DNA of 33,110 bases from Hypsibius dujardini. Lineage: Eukaryota > Tardigrada > Eutardigrada > Parachela > Hypsibiidae. Location of the stretch: NCBI GenBank assembly GCA_001579985.1, contig LRSR01012892.1, positions 1 through 33,110 on the forward strand, in the 5' to 3' direction. The notes below the pieces were generated by a model. It had not been told where the DNA came from and made no database searches. It saw only the letters and a list, made by a program, of their open reading frames with translations. Shown in pieces: positions 1 to 9,727 of this stretch. How positions within the stretch are numbered: position 1 is the stretch's first letter; the number at the start of each line of letters is the position of its first letter. The position numbers were made by a program, and so were the translations under genes.

Positions 1-1
1 C

Positions 2-1470
2 TGCGAACGCGACAACATCATTCCTACCTACGATCTCGTCCGAGTGGAAGGGTATGTTTGGTTCAGTCGCGCATCGTCGTGCACATTGAACTTCAATCTG
101 GTTAAAGACCGACTGGTTGATTGGTTGATTAAAGCACCAATAATTTGCTTAAACACCGATTGGTTGATTGGTTGATTGGTTGATTGACGAACTAATCAGG
201 CATTGATTTTATTTATTCGTCATTGCCATCATCTTTGCGAACTAATCAGTATAAGTCAGTTTTCCGTGATGCGTGTAATTTAAATTATGAGTGATTTTTT
301 ATGTGCGTTTATGACTTCTATGCAGCCCATGCCACGATCCGGTCTTCGTGATCCGCGGCGTCGCAGATAAATTCCACGCCGAGGGCACCGGCCAGAAGAA
401 GCAGACGGCGAAGCAGCAGGCCGCCAAGCAAATACTGCTGGCGATGGGCGAATTGAGCGTGGAGGATTTGAGGATGGTCGAGAGCACGGCCGGGTTTGAG
501 ACGGCAAAAGTGATCGGGAATGTCGTGGACGACTGTGATTATAATGGCTTCCGCGCTCGTCCGGGTGCTGTCCCGTAAGTTTTTTTTATGCGGAAATTTG
601 AAAAAGTGGTTTTATTTAATCCATTTGTAGGATTGACGATGGGAAGGAGAAGAGAAGGAAGGCTTATACGCCGGTACCGGTCTCAAATCAGATCAATCCC
701 CTTGGAGAGTGAGTGCTTGATTGATTGATTGGCATATACGTTGCTGTGCCTATTACGGCGGTTGATTGATTGATTGGCAGTCATTGCTGTGCCTATTACT
801 GCGATTGATAGATTGATTGATGGATTGGAGTTGAATGTGGTCAACACCCTAGTTACGCATTTGCTCCGATAATTTTCTAAGAGATTGCTACCAATCAACG
901 TTAACTTACTTAATTGTTTGTATGAATCTTGGAATATGAATTTTAAAAATCAAGGTGGTCAAAGGATTGAGTAGTCTGTTCTGATGGTGTTGTAGATCAA
1001 AAGACGATTGGTCGTTTGTGCTTTTAATGTGTTTTTTTTTCAGTACGAGCCGCAGCTCGTATTCATTATTATTGGATAGCCGTAGGCGGATTGTCTTACC
1101 TTTTTTGGGATTAAAAGGAAGTAAGGACTATATTACCTCGTAGTCTAATCGAGACCAGCACGCTGATGGGATGGCCGCATCCGCGTATCGTTGATGAACA
1201 AAAGACCGGACCCGCTCACGATCCGCGTTTCACCGTGTCCTGTTACTTCTCAAAGTTCAAGACATTCGCTACGTCGCGTTCTAAGAAGGAAGCCAAACGA
1301 CTGGCCGCCCTGGAGATGCACGAGAATATGCGATATCAGCCGGACATTATGTACAAATATTCCATGCGCACCGGACGCCCAATGGTTAGATTTCTCTCTA
1401 TCTCGTTTTGTCTGTCTATGTGTCTGTCTGTCTGTCTGTCTTTGTCTCGGTCTCTCTATCTTGTTTTGTA

Positions 1471-1525
<55 letters not shown>

Positions 1526-2408
1526 TTGTCCACTGTCTGTCTCTCTATCTCGTTTTGTCTGTCTATGTGTCTGTCTCTCTGTCTGCTGTCTGTGTCTGTG
1601 TCACTCTATCTCTCTGCGTATCTGTTTGTTTGTCTATCTTACTGTCTGACGGACTGTCTGCCTAAATGTCTGTCTCTCAGTGTGTTTGCCTGTTTATTTC
1701 TCTGTCTCTTCGTCTGTGTCTCTGCCTATATGTCAATCTGTTCATTTCCGTCTGTCTTTCTACCGGTCTGCTTCCTAGTACGTTCCGTTTGGCTGTAGGA
1801 TTTGTGATCTTTTTTGTTTCATATATAAGTCTCCACAAAATATGTATTCCTTCTTTACTGCAAATAATCCGCTCGATATTCTAGAACTATTCGGCTGTAT
1901 TTGCGGAGAGCATTGAGGCCCGGGACATGGAGGCCTTTGCCACCCCGTCGGATTTCTGCTACAGCGGTGTGCCACAGATTCTTGCCATTGCTCAATCTCA
2001 CAGCATCGAAATGCTACAGCAGATTCAGTCGGTCGATGAAATCGCCAACCCGGAAACGGTGCTGCAGAACGTGATCAAGGAATGCCTGTTTGAGATGCAT
2101 TTCGAGGTTCTATGTGAGGATTTGGTTTGCCGGCCAGCGGATGCCCTCACGGATAAGAATGCCCAAGCGCCGGAGGCACATATTCAACCACCCCTGATGT
2201 TGTGTGGACAAAGTGCTAAACCTTGCGTGGGCACGGTTGGTGAAGATGACTGCTCGGCAGATCGGAAAGAAGAAGCAAGTGAGTTTGGATTTTGGTCTTT
2301 TTGAGACTGACGAGGCGGAAGAGAAAGGCAGGCAGACAGACAGACAGACACACACACACACACACACAGACACACAGACACACAGACACACAGACAGACA
2401 CACAGGCA

Positions 2409-2443
<35 letters not shown>

Positions 2444-2664
2444 GGCGGACAGACACTTTGGAGTGATATGCTGTATCTTTGTGTTTCTCTGCAGATAGCT
2501 CGGTGGCTTCTAAAAGCATGTTCACGATGTATTGCGTCTTACGGTTGCCAATCAAAATGCCGATTCGTCTCCTGGGTTTCGGCCTTACTTTAGAAGATGC
2601 CCGGTATTCTGCTGCAAGGAACGCTCTGCATTATATTCGTTTGATGTCTCTAAAAGACTGCTAA
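2..2664 (+). CDS. TARBP2/PRKRA/Loquacious-type dsRNA-binding protein, 5' partial
   Basis: Exons 2-51, 326-574, 631-708, 1144-1384, 1885-2278 and 2495-2664 join in phase to 393 residues and a stop; the 5' end lies outside the window. The first two exons give most of one dsRNA-binding domain, including GPCHDPVFVIRG and the C-terminal helix KKQTAKQQAAKQIL. Exons 3-4 give a second domain starting NPLGDLIETS, with GPAHDPRFTVSCYF and KKEAKRLAALEM. The last exon (RLLGFGLTLEDARYSAARNALHYI) resembles the tail of the third, protein-binding domain of this family. Two RNA-binding domains plus a degenerate third is the layout of TARBP2, PRKRA and Loquacious, cytoplasmic partners of Dicer in small-RNA processing; that role is taken from the family. 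Introns 4 and 5 hold TCTG and CAGA arrays. The exon 4 acceptor (after 1143) was chosen because it restores the NPLG...MGWPHP helix. Which of the three relatives it is cannot be decided. Confidence 0.85.
113..830. repeat. Intronic TTGATTGG / TGAT-type simple repeats
   Basis: Two short blocks (about 113-187 and 717-825) of imperfect TTGATTGG or TTGATTGA units lie in introns 1 and 3 of the dsRNA-binding protein gene. The exons at 326-574 and 631-708 lie between them and are not part of the repeat. The same tetranucleotide family recurs as AATC at 4508-4600 and 6276-6415. Confidence 0.8.
1390..1770. repeat. TCTG-rich array in intron 4
   Basis: Imperfect (TCTG)n mixed with TCTC, TTTG and TATC words fills most of the intron between exons 4 and 5 of the dsRNA-binding protein. 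It reads as Cys/Leu/Ser/Val-rich open frames in three frames, an artefact of a 4-bp repeat without stops. Confidence 0.92.
2331..2455. repeat. CAGA / CACA array in intron 5
   Basis: (CAGA)n interleaved with (CA)n tracts and CACAGA units, within the intron between exons 5 and 6 of the dsRNA-binding protein gene. Confidence 0.92.
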
Positions 2665-2702
2665 GTGCTTGTTGACTCAAACTGCTTATGCCTTTCCAGG
2701 TT

Positions 2703-2921
2703 TTTATTTTTTTCTATGTATGTAATATCTTTTTGGTTTCTAATAACGTTAAAACAGCTATGCGAACTCCTTGGAACATTTCTACCTGTCTGCGAGATTT
2801 AAATCAAAAGATCACTTGGCTCACCAAAAAAACGCTAGGACTGGCAGAAGAAAAGTTAAAACATTAGAAGCATTTATACATGCGACGCTGCCGATGTAAA
2901 GATACTAACCGGCGTAATAAA
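2703..2921. promoter_or_regulatory. Facing poly(A) signals of two convergent genes
   Basis: The top strand carries AATAAA at 2916-2921, 252 bp past the stop of the dsRNA-binding protein gene. The bottom strand carries AATAAA at 2708-2703, 360 bp past the peflin stop. If both are used, the two 3' untranslated regions overlap by about 200 bp. A bottom-strand TATAAA variant near 2873 is a possible alternative for peflin. Usage is inferred. Confidence 0.4.
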
Positions 2922-3067
2922 ATCTATATATATGCCCTAACCAACTGAGGCAAAAATATCTGGCAAGAAAAACGTCGTCCACGATCACCATAAAAATTAA
3001 CGGAAGCTCCCCTTGGTCCCCGAACGGATTGGGTAATGTCAGTGCCACGGACGTGTTATTGGCGGAA

Positions 3068-3370
3068 TTACTTAATCCATTTCAGCAGGACGTCCTCGAA
3101 CGAGCGATTCCGCGATGAGCGGCGATAATCGCGGTACATTGAGCTCACAGTTGCTGGAAACATAACAGCAAGCATATAAATTCCTTAATAGCTCATAATG
3201 GGGCTAGGTCTGTCTGTCTGACTGTCTGTCTGACTGTCTGACTGGGGCTAGGTCTGTCTGACTGTCTGTCTGACTGTCTGTCTGTCTGTCTGTCTGTCAG
3301 TCTGGCTGTCTGTCTGTCTGTCTGGCTGTCTGGCTGGCTGGCTGGCTGGCTGTCTGGCTGGCTGGCTGGC

Positions 3371-3401
<31 letters not shown>

Positions 3402-5203
3402 GTGCCTGTCTGATTGGTTAGCAACCGCGACCCGAGGGACCCACCGCAAACGTAGATGAAGGCGTCCAGATTCATCTTCCCCGGCGTTTTCTGACAGAAC
3501 CTCCGGCAAAGCTTCTCGCAAAATTCCAACGACACCGCGTGACCCATTCCCGCGAACGCCTGCCGGATCTCCCTGACATCGATGGAGCCGGAGCGATCCG
3601 TGTCATATCGATCGAAAACGGTCTTCCATTGCTGCAACAGTAATATTACCCAAGTGGACAAAAGCGCCGCCGATTCCCACTTCAACGACAGCAACGTCAA
3701 CCTGGGAAAACAGTCATACCGTACGACCGTGGGGTCGCGATCGCAAGGGACACTTTTCTGCCCTACCCGTAAATTTTAACCAACCCGGGCAGTGCCTCTT
3801 CAGCCCCGTTGACCAAATTAGCACTGTAGGGAGAAATAGACGGAAAAGCACGATTGTACAATCAATCGATCGAGTACAATATACGGAAAGCACGACTGTA
3901 CAATCAATCGATCGAGCACAACAAGTAAGCTGTACGAAATGAGCCAATCACAGAAGAGTGAATCAGTTTGAACGTTCAATCGAGTGCAGGGCCATACCGA
4001 GGGAGGCGGGGCTTAGCTGTCCCTTGAGATCGCGAGCATACGGTAAGGGTGGAAACACTTGCGAGTACTGTATTTTCGCGTTAGACAGGGACAGTGTACG
4101 AGCTGTGGAACGTTTAATCGGCCACGCGGCGCTTGTGCTGTGCGTACGGTGCACACAGCCGTGCACACGTTCCACTCCAGTACGACTGTCCCTGTCTAAC
4201 GCGAAAATACAGTACATTTTTACATCAACGAAGCATTGTACGATGCATGTAACATGTATCAAGCTTACCGTGACGTAGGTCTTGATCTTTGAAAATTCAT
4301 CGAAATCGATGCGATTGTTGAAGTCCTTGTCAAACATTTTGAGGATCATGTCGATGGTGTCCATTGAAAAGGTGCTCCAGTTGTCGTTGAGGAGCGCTTG
4401 CTGGAGCTCCGGTTTCGTTATGAAGCCGTCACTAAAAGCACGCAAGAGGTTTTAACAAAACATGCATATATAAGAATAAATCAGCACGATATTAAAAGTA
4501 ATTTCAATACATCAATCAACCGGCAGAGCCAACTTCAGGGTAGCGCAATCAATCAATCAATGAGCAGAGCTAACTTCAGGGTAACACAATCAATCAATCA
4601 ACCAATACAAACTGCCAGTTTTCAATTAATTAGGAAACGCCAGCAAACTCACTCGTTCTCATCCACTGCCGTGAACCAAGACCGCATTTCATTCTCCTCC
4701 TCTCGCTGCTGCCAGTTCGGTGTGTTGGTCGATGGCTCCGGATAGCTGTCACTCAATCGTCGGTCCCCCGAGCTCGAAGTTGTCGTCGCTGACGAATTCC
4801 TTCCCGCCGAGCCGCCCGAAACTCTCAATCCGCTCATCGCATCCTGCAACGGCGCGGACGGATCCAGCCGAGACTCTCGCAGGCTCCTACCCCGATCAAG
4901 ACCAGCGGTCATCGCGTCCACAATCCGCGACGATGACGAGCTCGCTCCTCGCTCCGAAGCGCGTCTTCTTCCTCCGGGCAATAATCTTTCTCCGTCATCC
5001 CCTCCACTGCTCAGTCGGTAATTGTTCTGACAGAGCCCGGAGTGTGAATTGATATTCGCGTTGGGGAGGGAGTCATGCGGCAAAAAGTTTCGAGGTGAAT
5101 TTGCGGAATTTCTCGAAGACGGCCGCGGGGAAGATCCTCTCGCGGTCGAAGACGTCTCTGGCGGTCCGCCGAATAAATCGTCGTATGACGGCGGAGCGGA
5201 CAT
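3068..5203 (-). CDS. PEF1: Peflin-like penta-EF-hand calcium-binding protein
   Basis: Exons (bottom strand) 5203-4653, 4431-4269, 3631-3445 and 3153-3068 join in phase to 328 residues. The first ~175 residues are low-complexity, Ser/Arg/Pro-rich and begin MSAPPSYDDLFGG. Then come EF1 (WFTAVDENDDGFITKPELQQ), EF2 with canonical loop DKDFNNRIDFDE, the linking helix KIKTYVTQWKTVFDRY, EF3 with canonical loop DTDRSGSIDVRE, a degenerate EF4 ending LDAFIYVC, and an EF5 remnant ending SFEDVLLKWIK. This order matches peflin, which dimerises with ALG-2 (PDCD6) and acts at ER exit sites and as a CUL3 co-adaptor; that function is from family knowledge. Vertebrate peflin has a Gly/Pro/Tyr-rich nonapeptide N-terminus, unlike the Ser/Arg-rich one here. 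Intron 2 holds two nested inverted-repeat elements and intron 3 a TCTG/CTGG array. Confidence 0.87.
3190..3415. repeat. TCTG / CTGG array in peflin intron 3
   Basis: Tetranucleotide array of CTGT, CTGA and CTGG units, lying between the last two coding exons of peflin. The first part repeats a short GGGGCTAGGTCTGTCTG phrase twice (about 3202 and 3243). Confidence 0.92.
3717..4045. mobile_element. Possible 329-bp foldback (MITE-like) element
   Basis: The left end (3717-3755, TACCGTACGACC...TCGCGATCGCAAGGGACA) matches the reverse complement of the right end (4014-4045), imperfectly over about 32 bp. Inside, 3844-3878 and 3887-3921 are a tandem duplication carrying GTACAATCAATCGATCGAG. There is no coding capacity and no clear target-site duplication. 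It sits in peflin intron 2. Confidence 0.45.
4065..4215. mobile_element. 151-bp long-inverted-repeat element
   Basis: About 50 bp at the left end (from GTACTGTATTTTCGCGTTAG) is repeated almost perfectly in inverted orientation at the right end, with a loop of about 50 bp rich in GTGCAC/GCGC. It looks like a small nonautonomous foldback element or MITE. It lies 20 bp from the 329-bp element in the same peflin intron. Superfamily not assigned. Confidence 0.55.
4508..4600. repeat. AATC simple repeat in peflin intron 1
   Basis: Short runs of CAATCAATCAA separated by two copies of a phrase containing GAGC(C/T)AACTTCAGGGTA (about 4527 and 4567), giving a degenerate tandem pair of roughly 40 bp. 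Confidence 0.7.
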
Positions 5204-5714
5204 CGCGGTATCCCAACCTGCAAATCACCGTGGTGTGGGGGAACTGGGAAAACGAAGATGAAAATGGCTTCGGGGATGCACACCTGATTGCGAGTGTATG
5301 AACGGCGCGGGGAGCGAGAAAAATCTTCCTGAGTTTCTCCTGCTTACGTTGAGGCCGCCCTCACTGGACACTACTTTTAAATTTCCGAATTATATTATTG
5401 AACCGAAATGGTAATGCAAAATAGAATTGCAATAGCTTCGAGAGTGGTCGAAAAAGGCAGAGTTAGTAGTTTAATAGAAAATACAATTCGCAACAACTGG
5501 GGATGTTCATCGATTGTATTTTTGCTTGTGGATCAAGAGATCGCATCAGATTAATTTGGCTCTGTAAATACAGAATTGGCTCGACTGGTTGACTGGCTGT
5601 AATGCTTACACAAAGTCCGTAGGTCACATAGGCACAGCTCCTACTGCACTGCTAAGCATTCCGGGCAAAGTTCGGTGCATTTTCATGATTACGATCAGAA
5701 AACACCGAATCTTT

Positions 5715-5816
5715 TAGCGGATGACGCATCACGGACCTAGCGGATGACGCATCCACAGACTAGCGGATGACGCATCTACCGACGTCATTGATAAAGTGAA
5801 AGCGAAATGACGTCAT
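5715..5816. promoter_or_regulatory. Array of ATF/CRE-like sites with 23-bp period
   Basis: TAGCGGATGACGCATC occurs at 5715, 5738 and 5761, exactly 23 bp apart, with different 7-bp spacers. The core TGACGCA is an ATF/CREB-type half-site variant. It is followed by GACGTCAT (5781) and a perfect TGACGTCA palindrome (5808-5815). The cluster is about 510-610 bp upstream of the peflin start codon and 210-310 bp beyond the ISCA2 stop, so a peflin promoter or enhancer role is the simplest reading. Confidence 0.5.
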
Positions 5817-5926
5817 AAAATCTCAGCCAGTTTAATACTGCGGAATTTTTAACAGCGTAGAGGTTTCTAAATATGCTGTTAAATCAATATTTAAAGAAAA
5901 AGTAAACAATGACGATGCATGTAGTT

Positions 5927-5932
5927 TTTATT
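5927..5932 (-). promoter_or_regulatory. Poly(A) signal AATAAA for ISCA2-like gene
   Basis: Bottom-strand AATAAA about 95 nt beyond the stop codon of the ISCA2-like gene, a normal distance for a 3' end signal. Confidence 0.55.
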
Positions 5933-6025
5933 GTATGAATTTGCGTATTAATCACACACGCGCAAAATCACAAATCTCAAATCTGAAATACCGCCAGTTT
6001 TGAAAAAATCTACACACACAAACAG

Positions 6026-6964
6026 TTATATTTTCACAGAAAACGAGGAACCACATGAGCAACCGTGTTCGGCTTTCGGATTGCTGACCACTCGAAAGGC
6101 GGACCTGATTAGCTCGTGCGAGAAGTCCACTGTGGAGCCCTTGACGTAGTCCAATGAGGTTTCGTCAATTACCACCTTCGCACCGTTCCTCTCGAAGATT
6201 CTACGCATCGAGAAGACGAATAGTATAAGAATACGACGCGGACAGCGCAAGATATGCTAATGGATGGGGCAGATCAATCAAACGACCAATCGACCTATCA
6301 ATCAATCAAACAATCAATAAGATGTAACTGCCTATCAATCAATCAATCAATAGACTGTAACTGCCTATAAATCAATTTACCGATCAATCAATCAATCAAT
6401 CAATCAAGCAATCGATAATACAGCGTACCGATCATCTGGATTCACTTTATGATCCAGCGTGAAATTATATTGAAAGCCCGAACATCCCCCACCCTCCACG
6501 GCCACTCTGAGTATCACCGGCGATTCGGGGGATTCTTCCTGCAGTTTTTTGAGTCTCTACGAAGGCAATATCCCTTTTAAAAACGCTACCCGCACAATCA
6601 GCCATGTTCCGAGATTCTCTCCCGGCAACAGAAACGCTCACCGTTACACAGCTGTCCGATAGCAAAACCACTGCCTCGTCGCTTTGTCTATCCGAAAAGT
6701 CGACCGACTGGGTAGCAGACGAGGACGCGGTCCTACTCTGAGGTAGAAAGGCCGACAGATGTTGAAGATGTCTCTGAACAAAATCTCCACACGGAGTAAA
6801 ACTAGAAACAAAAGGGTCTGATTTTAACAAGAATTCGAAAGATGAACACAAGAATCATGGTTTACCTTCTGAAAGACGTTGTGTGGACGCCGACAGTGGG
6901 TGATAAAACAGGAGAAAAAGTTAATTGTCGAGAAGGAGTTCTCCTGTAGACAGGAAGACTCCAT
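6026..6964 (-). CDS. ISCA2: ISCA2-like iron-sulfur cluster assembly protein (mitochondrial A-type carrier)
   Basis: Exons (bottom strand) 6964-6866, 6773-6642, 6556-6429 and 6200-6026 join in phase to 177 residues. The conserved core runs [10 protein letters not shown]...RLKKLQEE, then [58 protein letters not shown] and [18 protein letters not shown]. The three A-type carrier cysteines are present (GGCSGF and GCSCGSSF). The N-terminal ~65 residues are basic/Ser-rich and plausibly a mitochondrial targeting region. The start at 6964 was chosen because its 33-codon exon ends in phase 0 and joins exon 2 in frame. ISCA2 acts with ISCA1 and IBA57 in mitochondrial 4Fe-4S assembly (family knowledge). 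The gene diverges from the NT5DC-like gene. Confidence 0.88.
6276..6415. repeat. AATC simple repeat in ISCA2 intron 3
   Basis: Imperfect (AATC)n runs, with phrases such as AATAGACTGTAACTGCCTAT(A/C)AATCAAT, fill the largest ISCA2 intron. Confidence 0.75.
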
Positions 6965-7309
6965 CGAATAAACAAGAACCCTGTCCTCATTGTTTTCTCC
7001 ATTGGCGACTGCAAAAGTCCGTTTGAGATTTCAAACTCCGTAAAGACGGATAAGCAGAAAGCATAAGCAAAAAAATTAAAAACGACAGCAGAACAAAATG
7101 TAAACAAACAAAATGTGCATCTCGTATTTGCGGGCAGTGAGCAGTGCACATTATTTGGAAAACAGCTGATCGATGCGCACTGCCCGCGGCGATTGCACAG
7201 CACAATTCGCACATTTGTGTAAAACACCTCGCTTGATTGATTGATTTGGACTGAAGTGAAGTTTTAACGGAGGAAAATGAAAATTTAATTTTCTCCCCAA
7301 TTGTTCGTC
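6965..7309. promoter_or_regulatory. Bidirectional promoter between ISCA2-like and NT5DC-like genes
   Basis: Only 345 bp separate the two divergent start codons. CGGGCAGTG at 7131-7139 is repeated in inverted orientation as CACTGCCCG at 7178-7186, with another CAGTGCAC between. No TATA box stands out. Shared control of the two genes is inferred from the spacing. Confidence 0.5.
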
Positions 7310-8687
7310 ATGTCGATCTGTCTTCGCTTGCTCGCACATCCTCCCAAGCGGCAGGCCATCCAATGGAGCATCGGAAAACGTTGTTCCTCCTCTTCTCCGC
7401 CGGATCCGTCGGCCTACGCGGTACGAGAATCAGCGCCGCAGCGAGTACTCAGTTCTCCAGGTTACAAAGAACAGCCCCTTTGGAGCGCCCAGAAAGTCCT
7501 CAACATCTACGCCAAATCTAAAAAGGCTATCGAAGGTAGAAAATCCTTTTAGTTTTTTGGTTTTTTGTATGCAATTTGGATTCGTCCCCCCCCCCCCCGT
7601 TTTAGGGAAGAAGGATTTTGAGCAGCGATTTCGGAATCCGCGCGGAATTTTCGCCAATAATGAGTTGGAGCTCTCGGAGATCAACGTGTACGGCTTCGAC
7701 TACGACTACACCCTGGCGGCATACTCGTCGGATTTGCATAATGTTATTTACGACCTGGCCGTGAAGAATCTCATCAATGTTTACAAGGTAGGACGGACGA
7801 AGAAAGTATTAGTAGACAACAAGCAATTGTCTCGATTGGTTGATTGATTAAGGTTTTTGGAATGTGTAACTTTAAAAGCATAGCTCAGTTGAGTTGGTAG
7901 AAAAGTGTTCTTAAACACACGTGGCAAAAACATTGCGCTAACCGAGTTAAGCCATTACACTCGTTCGACGTATGGTTGTTGTTGCTGTCAGTGCTGCGAG
8001 TTAAAGTGCTTGATTCGGTCGGCGCAAAGTTTTTGTCACGTGTGTACGACGCTGGTCCACGGTTCAAGCCCCGTGCATGGCTATCTTTTTTTTTTTTTCA
8101 ATATTATTTTAATTTCAATTCTCTAGTCCTTGATTGCTTCGGCGTCTTCCTCGATTCGTACTTTCACTGTTGTTTGTAGTATCCTGCGGGGATTGCTGAG
8201 ATGCCATACAATCCGGCGTTCGCTGTCCGGGGCCTCCATTTTGACATCGGGAAGTCGCTGCTGATGAAGATCGATTCGTACCACAATGTCCAACTGGGAT
8301 CAGTTTATCGGTACGAAGATCCGAATTTCGAGCTGCTTTAACGAATAGCGAGGGGAATCTTCAGTTGTTTCAACTACTTCCAGGGGAATGTCCCCGGTGT
8401 CTAAGGAGGATGTCAGGGAGATCTACGGTGGCACGCATATTCCCCTGGAGATGCTGAACGATTTCTGGGGTCGCAGTGTGGTGAGTCTTCAATCCGTGCT
8501 GGAGCGCCGCCTGGTGACCTACAGTTTCACAGTCTGCTCTTTCAGGGTTCCCGGATGGTTCATCTCATAGATATGTTCTCTCCGCCGCAGACGCTTCTTC
8601 TAGCGAACACTGTGGAATATTTTATACGACATCAAATTCCTTTTGATTCGGAGTATATATATTGGGATATAAACGTAAGGTGCCGAA

Positions 8688-8750
<63 letters not shown>

Positions 8751-9686
8751 CAGACAGACACAGAGAGGTAGGCAGGCAGGCAGGCAGGCAGGCAGACAGA
8801 GAGATAGACAGATAGGCAGATAGGCAGCTAGGCAGGCAAACGGATAGGTCAACAGATGGAAAATTAGCTAAATTTTCCGACATCTTTACTTTTCAGGGCG
8901 CAATCCAGCTCGTGCACAACACGGGTCAAGTCCACAGCGTCATCATGAAGAACGAGTCGCGGTTTCTTTTGCAAGACAGCGGACTCCGGGAATTCCTCTC
9001 CCGAATCAACGCATCCGGCAAGAAACTGTTCCTCATCACCAACAGTGGTTACGCCTTTGTGAACAGCGGACTCACGTATCTGGTTGGCAAAGATTGGCGG
9101 GATTTGTTCGATGTGGTGGTGTGCCAGGCGAGAAAGCCGAAGTTCTTCTACCAGACAACTCGTCCCTTTCGGTTGATGAGCGAATCGACCGGCACCCATT
9201 CATGGGATCGTGTCAGTCAGTTCTCACGAGGAAAGGTGTATTTAGAAGGGAACCTCAATTCGTTCATGAAGCTGACCGGCTGGCATGGATCTCAAGTGCT
9301 GTACTTTGGTGACCACGTTTATAGTGACTTGGCGGTAAGTCTTTCTGGTATGCTAAGTATTCGGACTGTTTGCCTGGTCACCTGTTGGACTCTCTTTCTA
9401 TTCGTCTGTTTGTCTGTCGACCTTTATGTCGGTCGGTCTTCCTCTCTATCTGTTTGTCAGTTTCCCTGTCTGTTTATCTATTGGCCTGTTTGTCTTTACG
9501 ACCATTTTTCCAACTGCATGTCTGTCCTTTTAACTATCCATTTGTCTTTTTATCTTTCTGTCCGCCAATCTGTCAGTCTCTCTGTTTGCCTATATGTCTG
9601 TCTGTCTGCCTGCCTGCCTGCCTGCCTGCCTGTATGTCTGCTCTATCTGCTTGCCTGCTTGTCTGTCTGTCTGTCTGCCTGTCTGT

Positions 9687-9727
<41 letters not shown>

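Noticed and set aside
1408-1798. Long Cys/Leu/Ser/Val-rich open frames in all frames, and similar ones in every CAGA/TCTG array
   Set aside because: A stop-free 4-bp repeat stays open in several frames; the exons on both sides splice across it in phase.
7301-7309. Earlier start for the NT5DC-like protein
   Set aside because: The three extra codons begin with TTG; the first ATG is at 7310.
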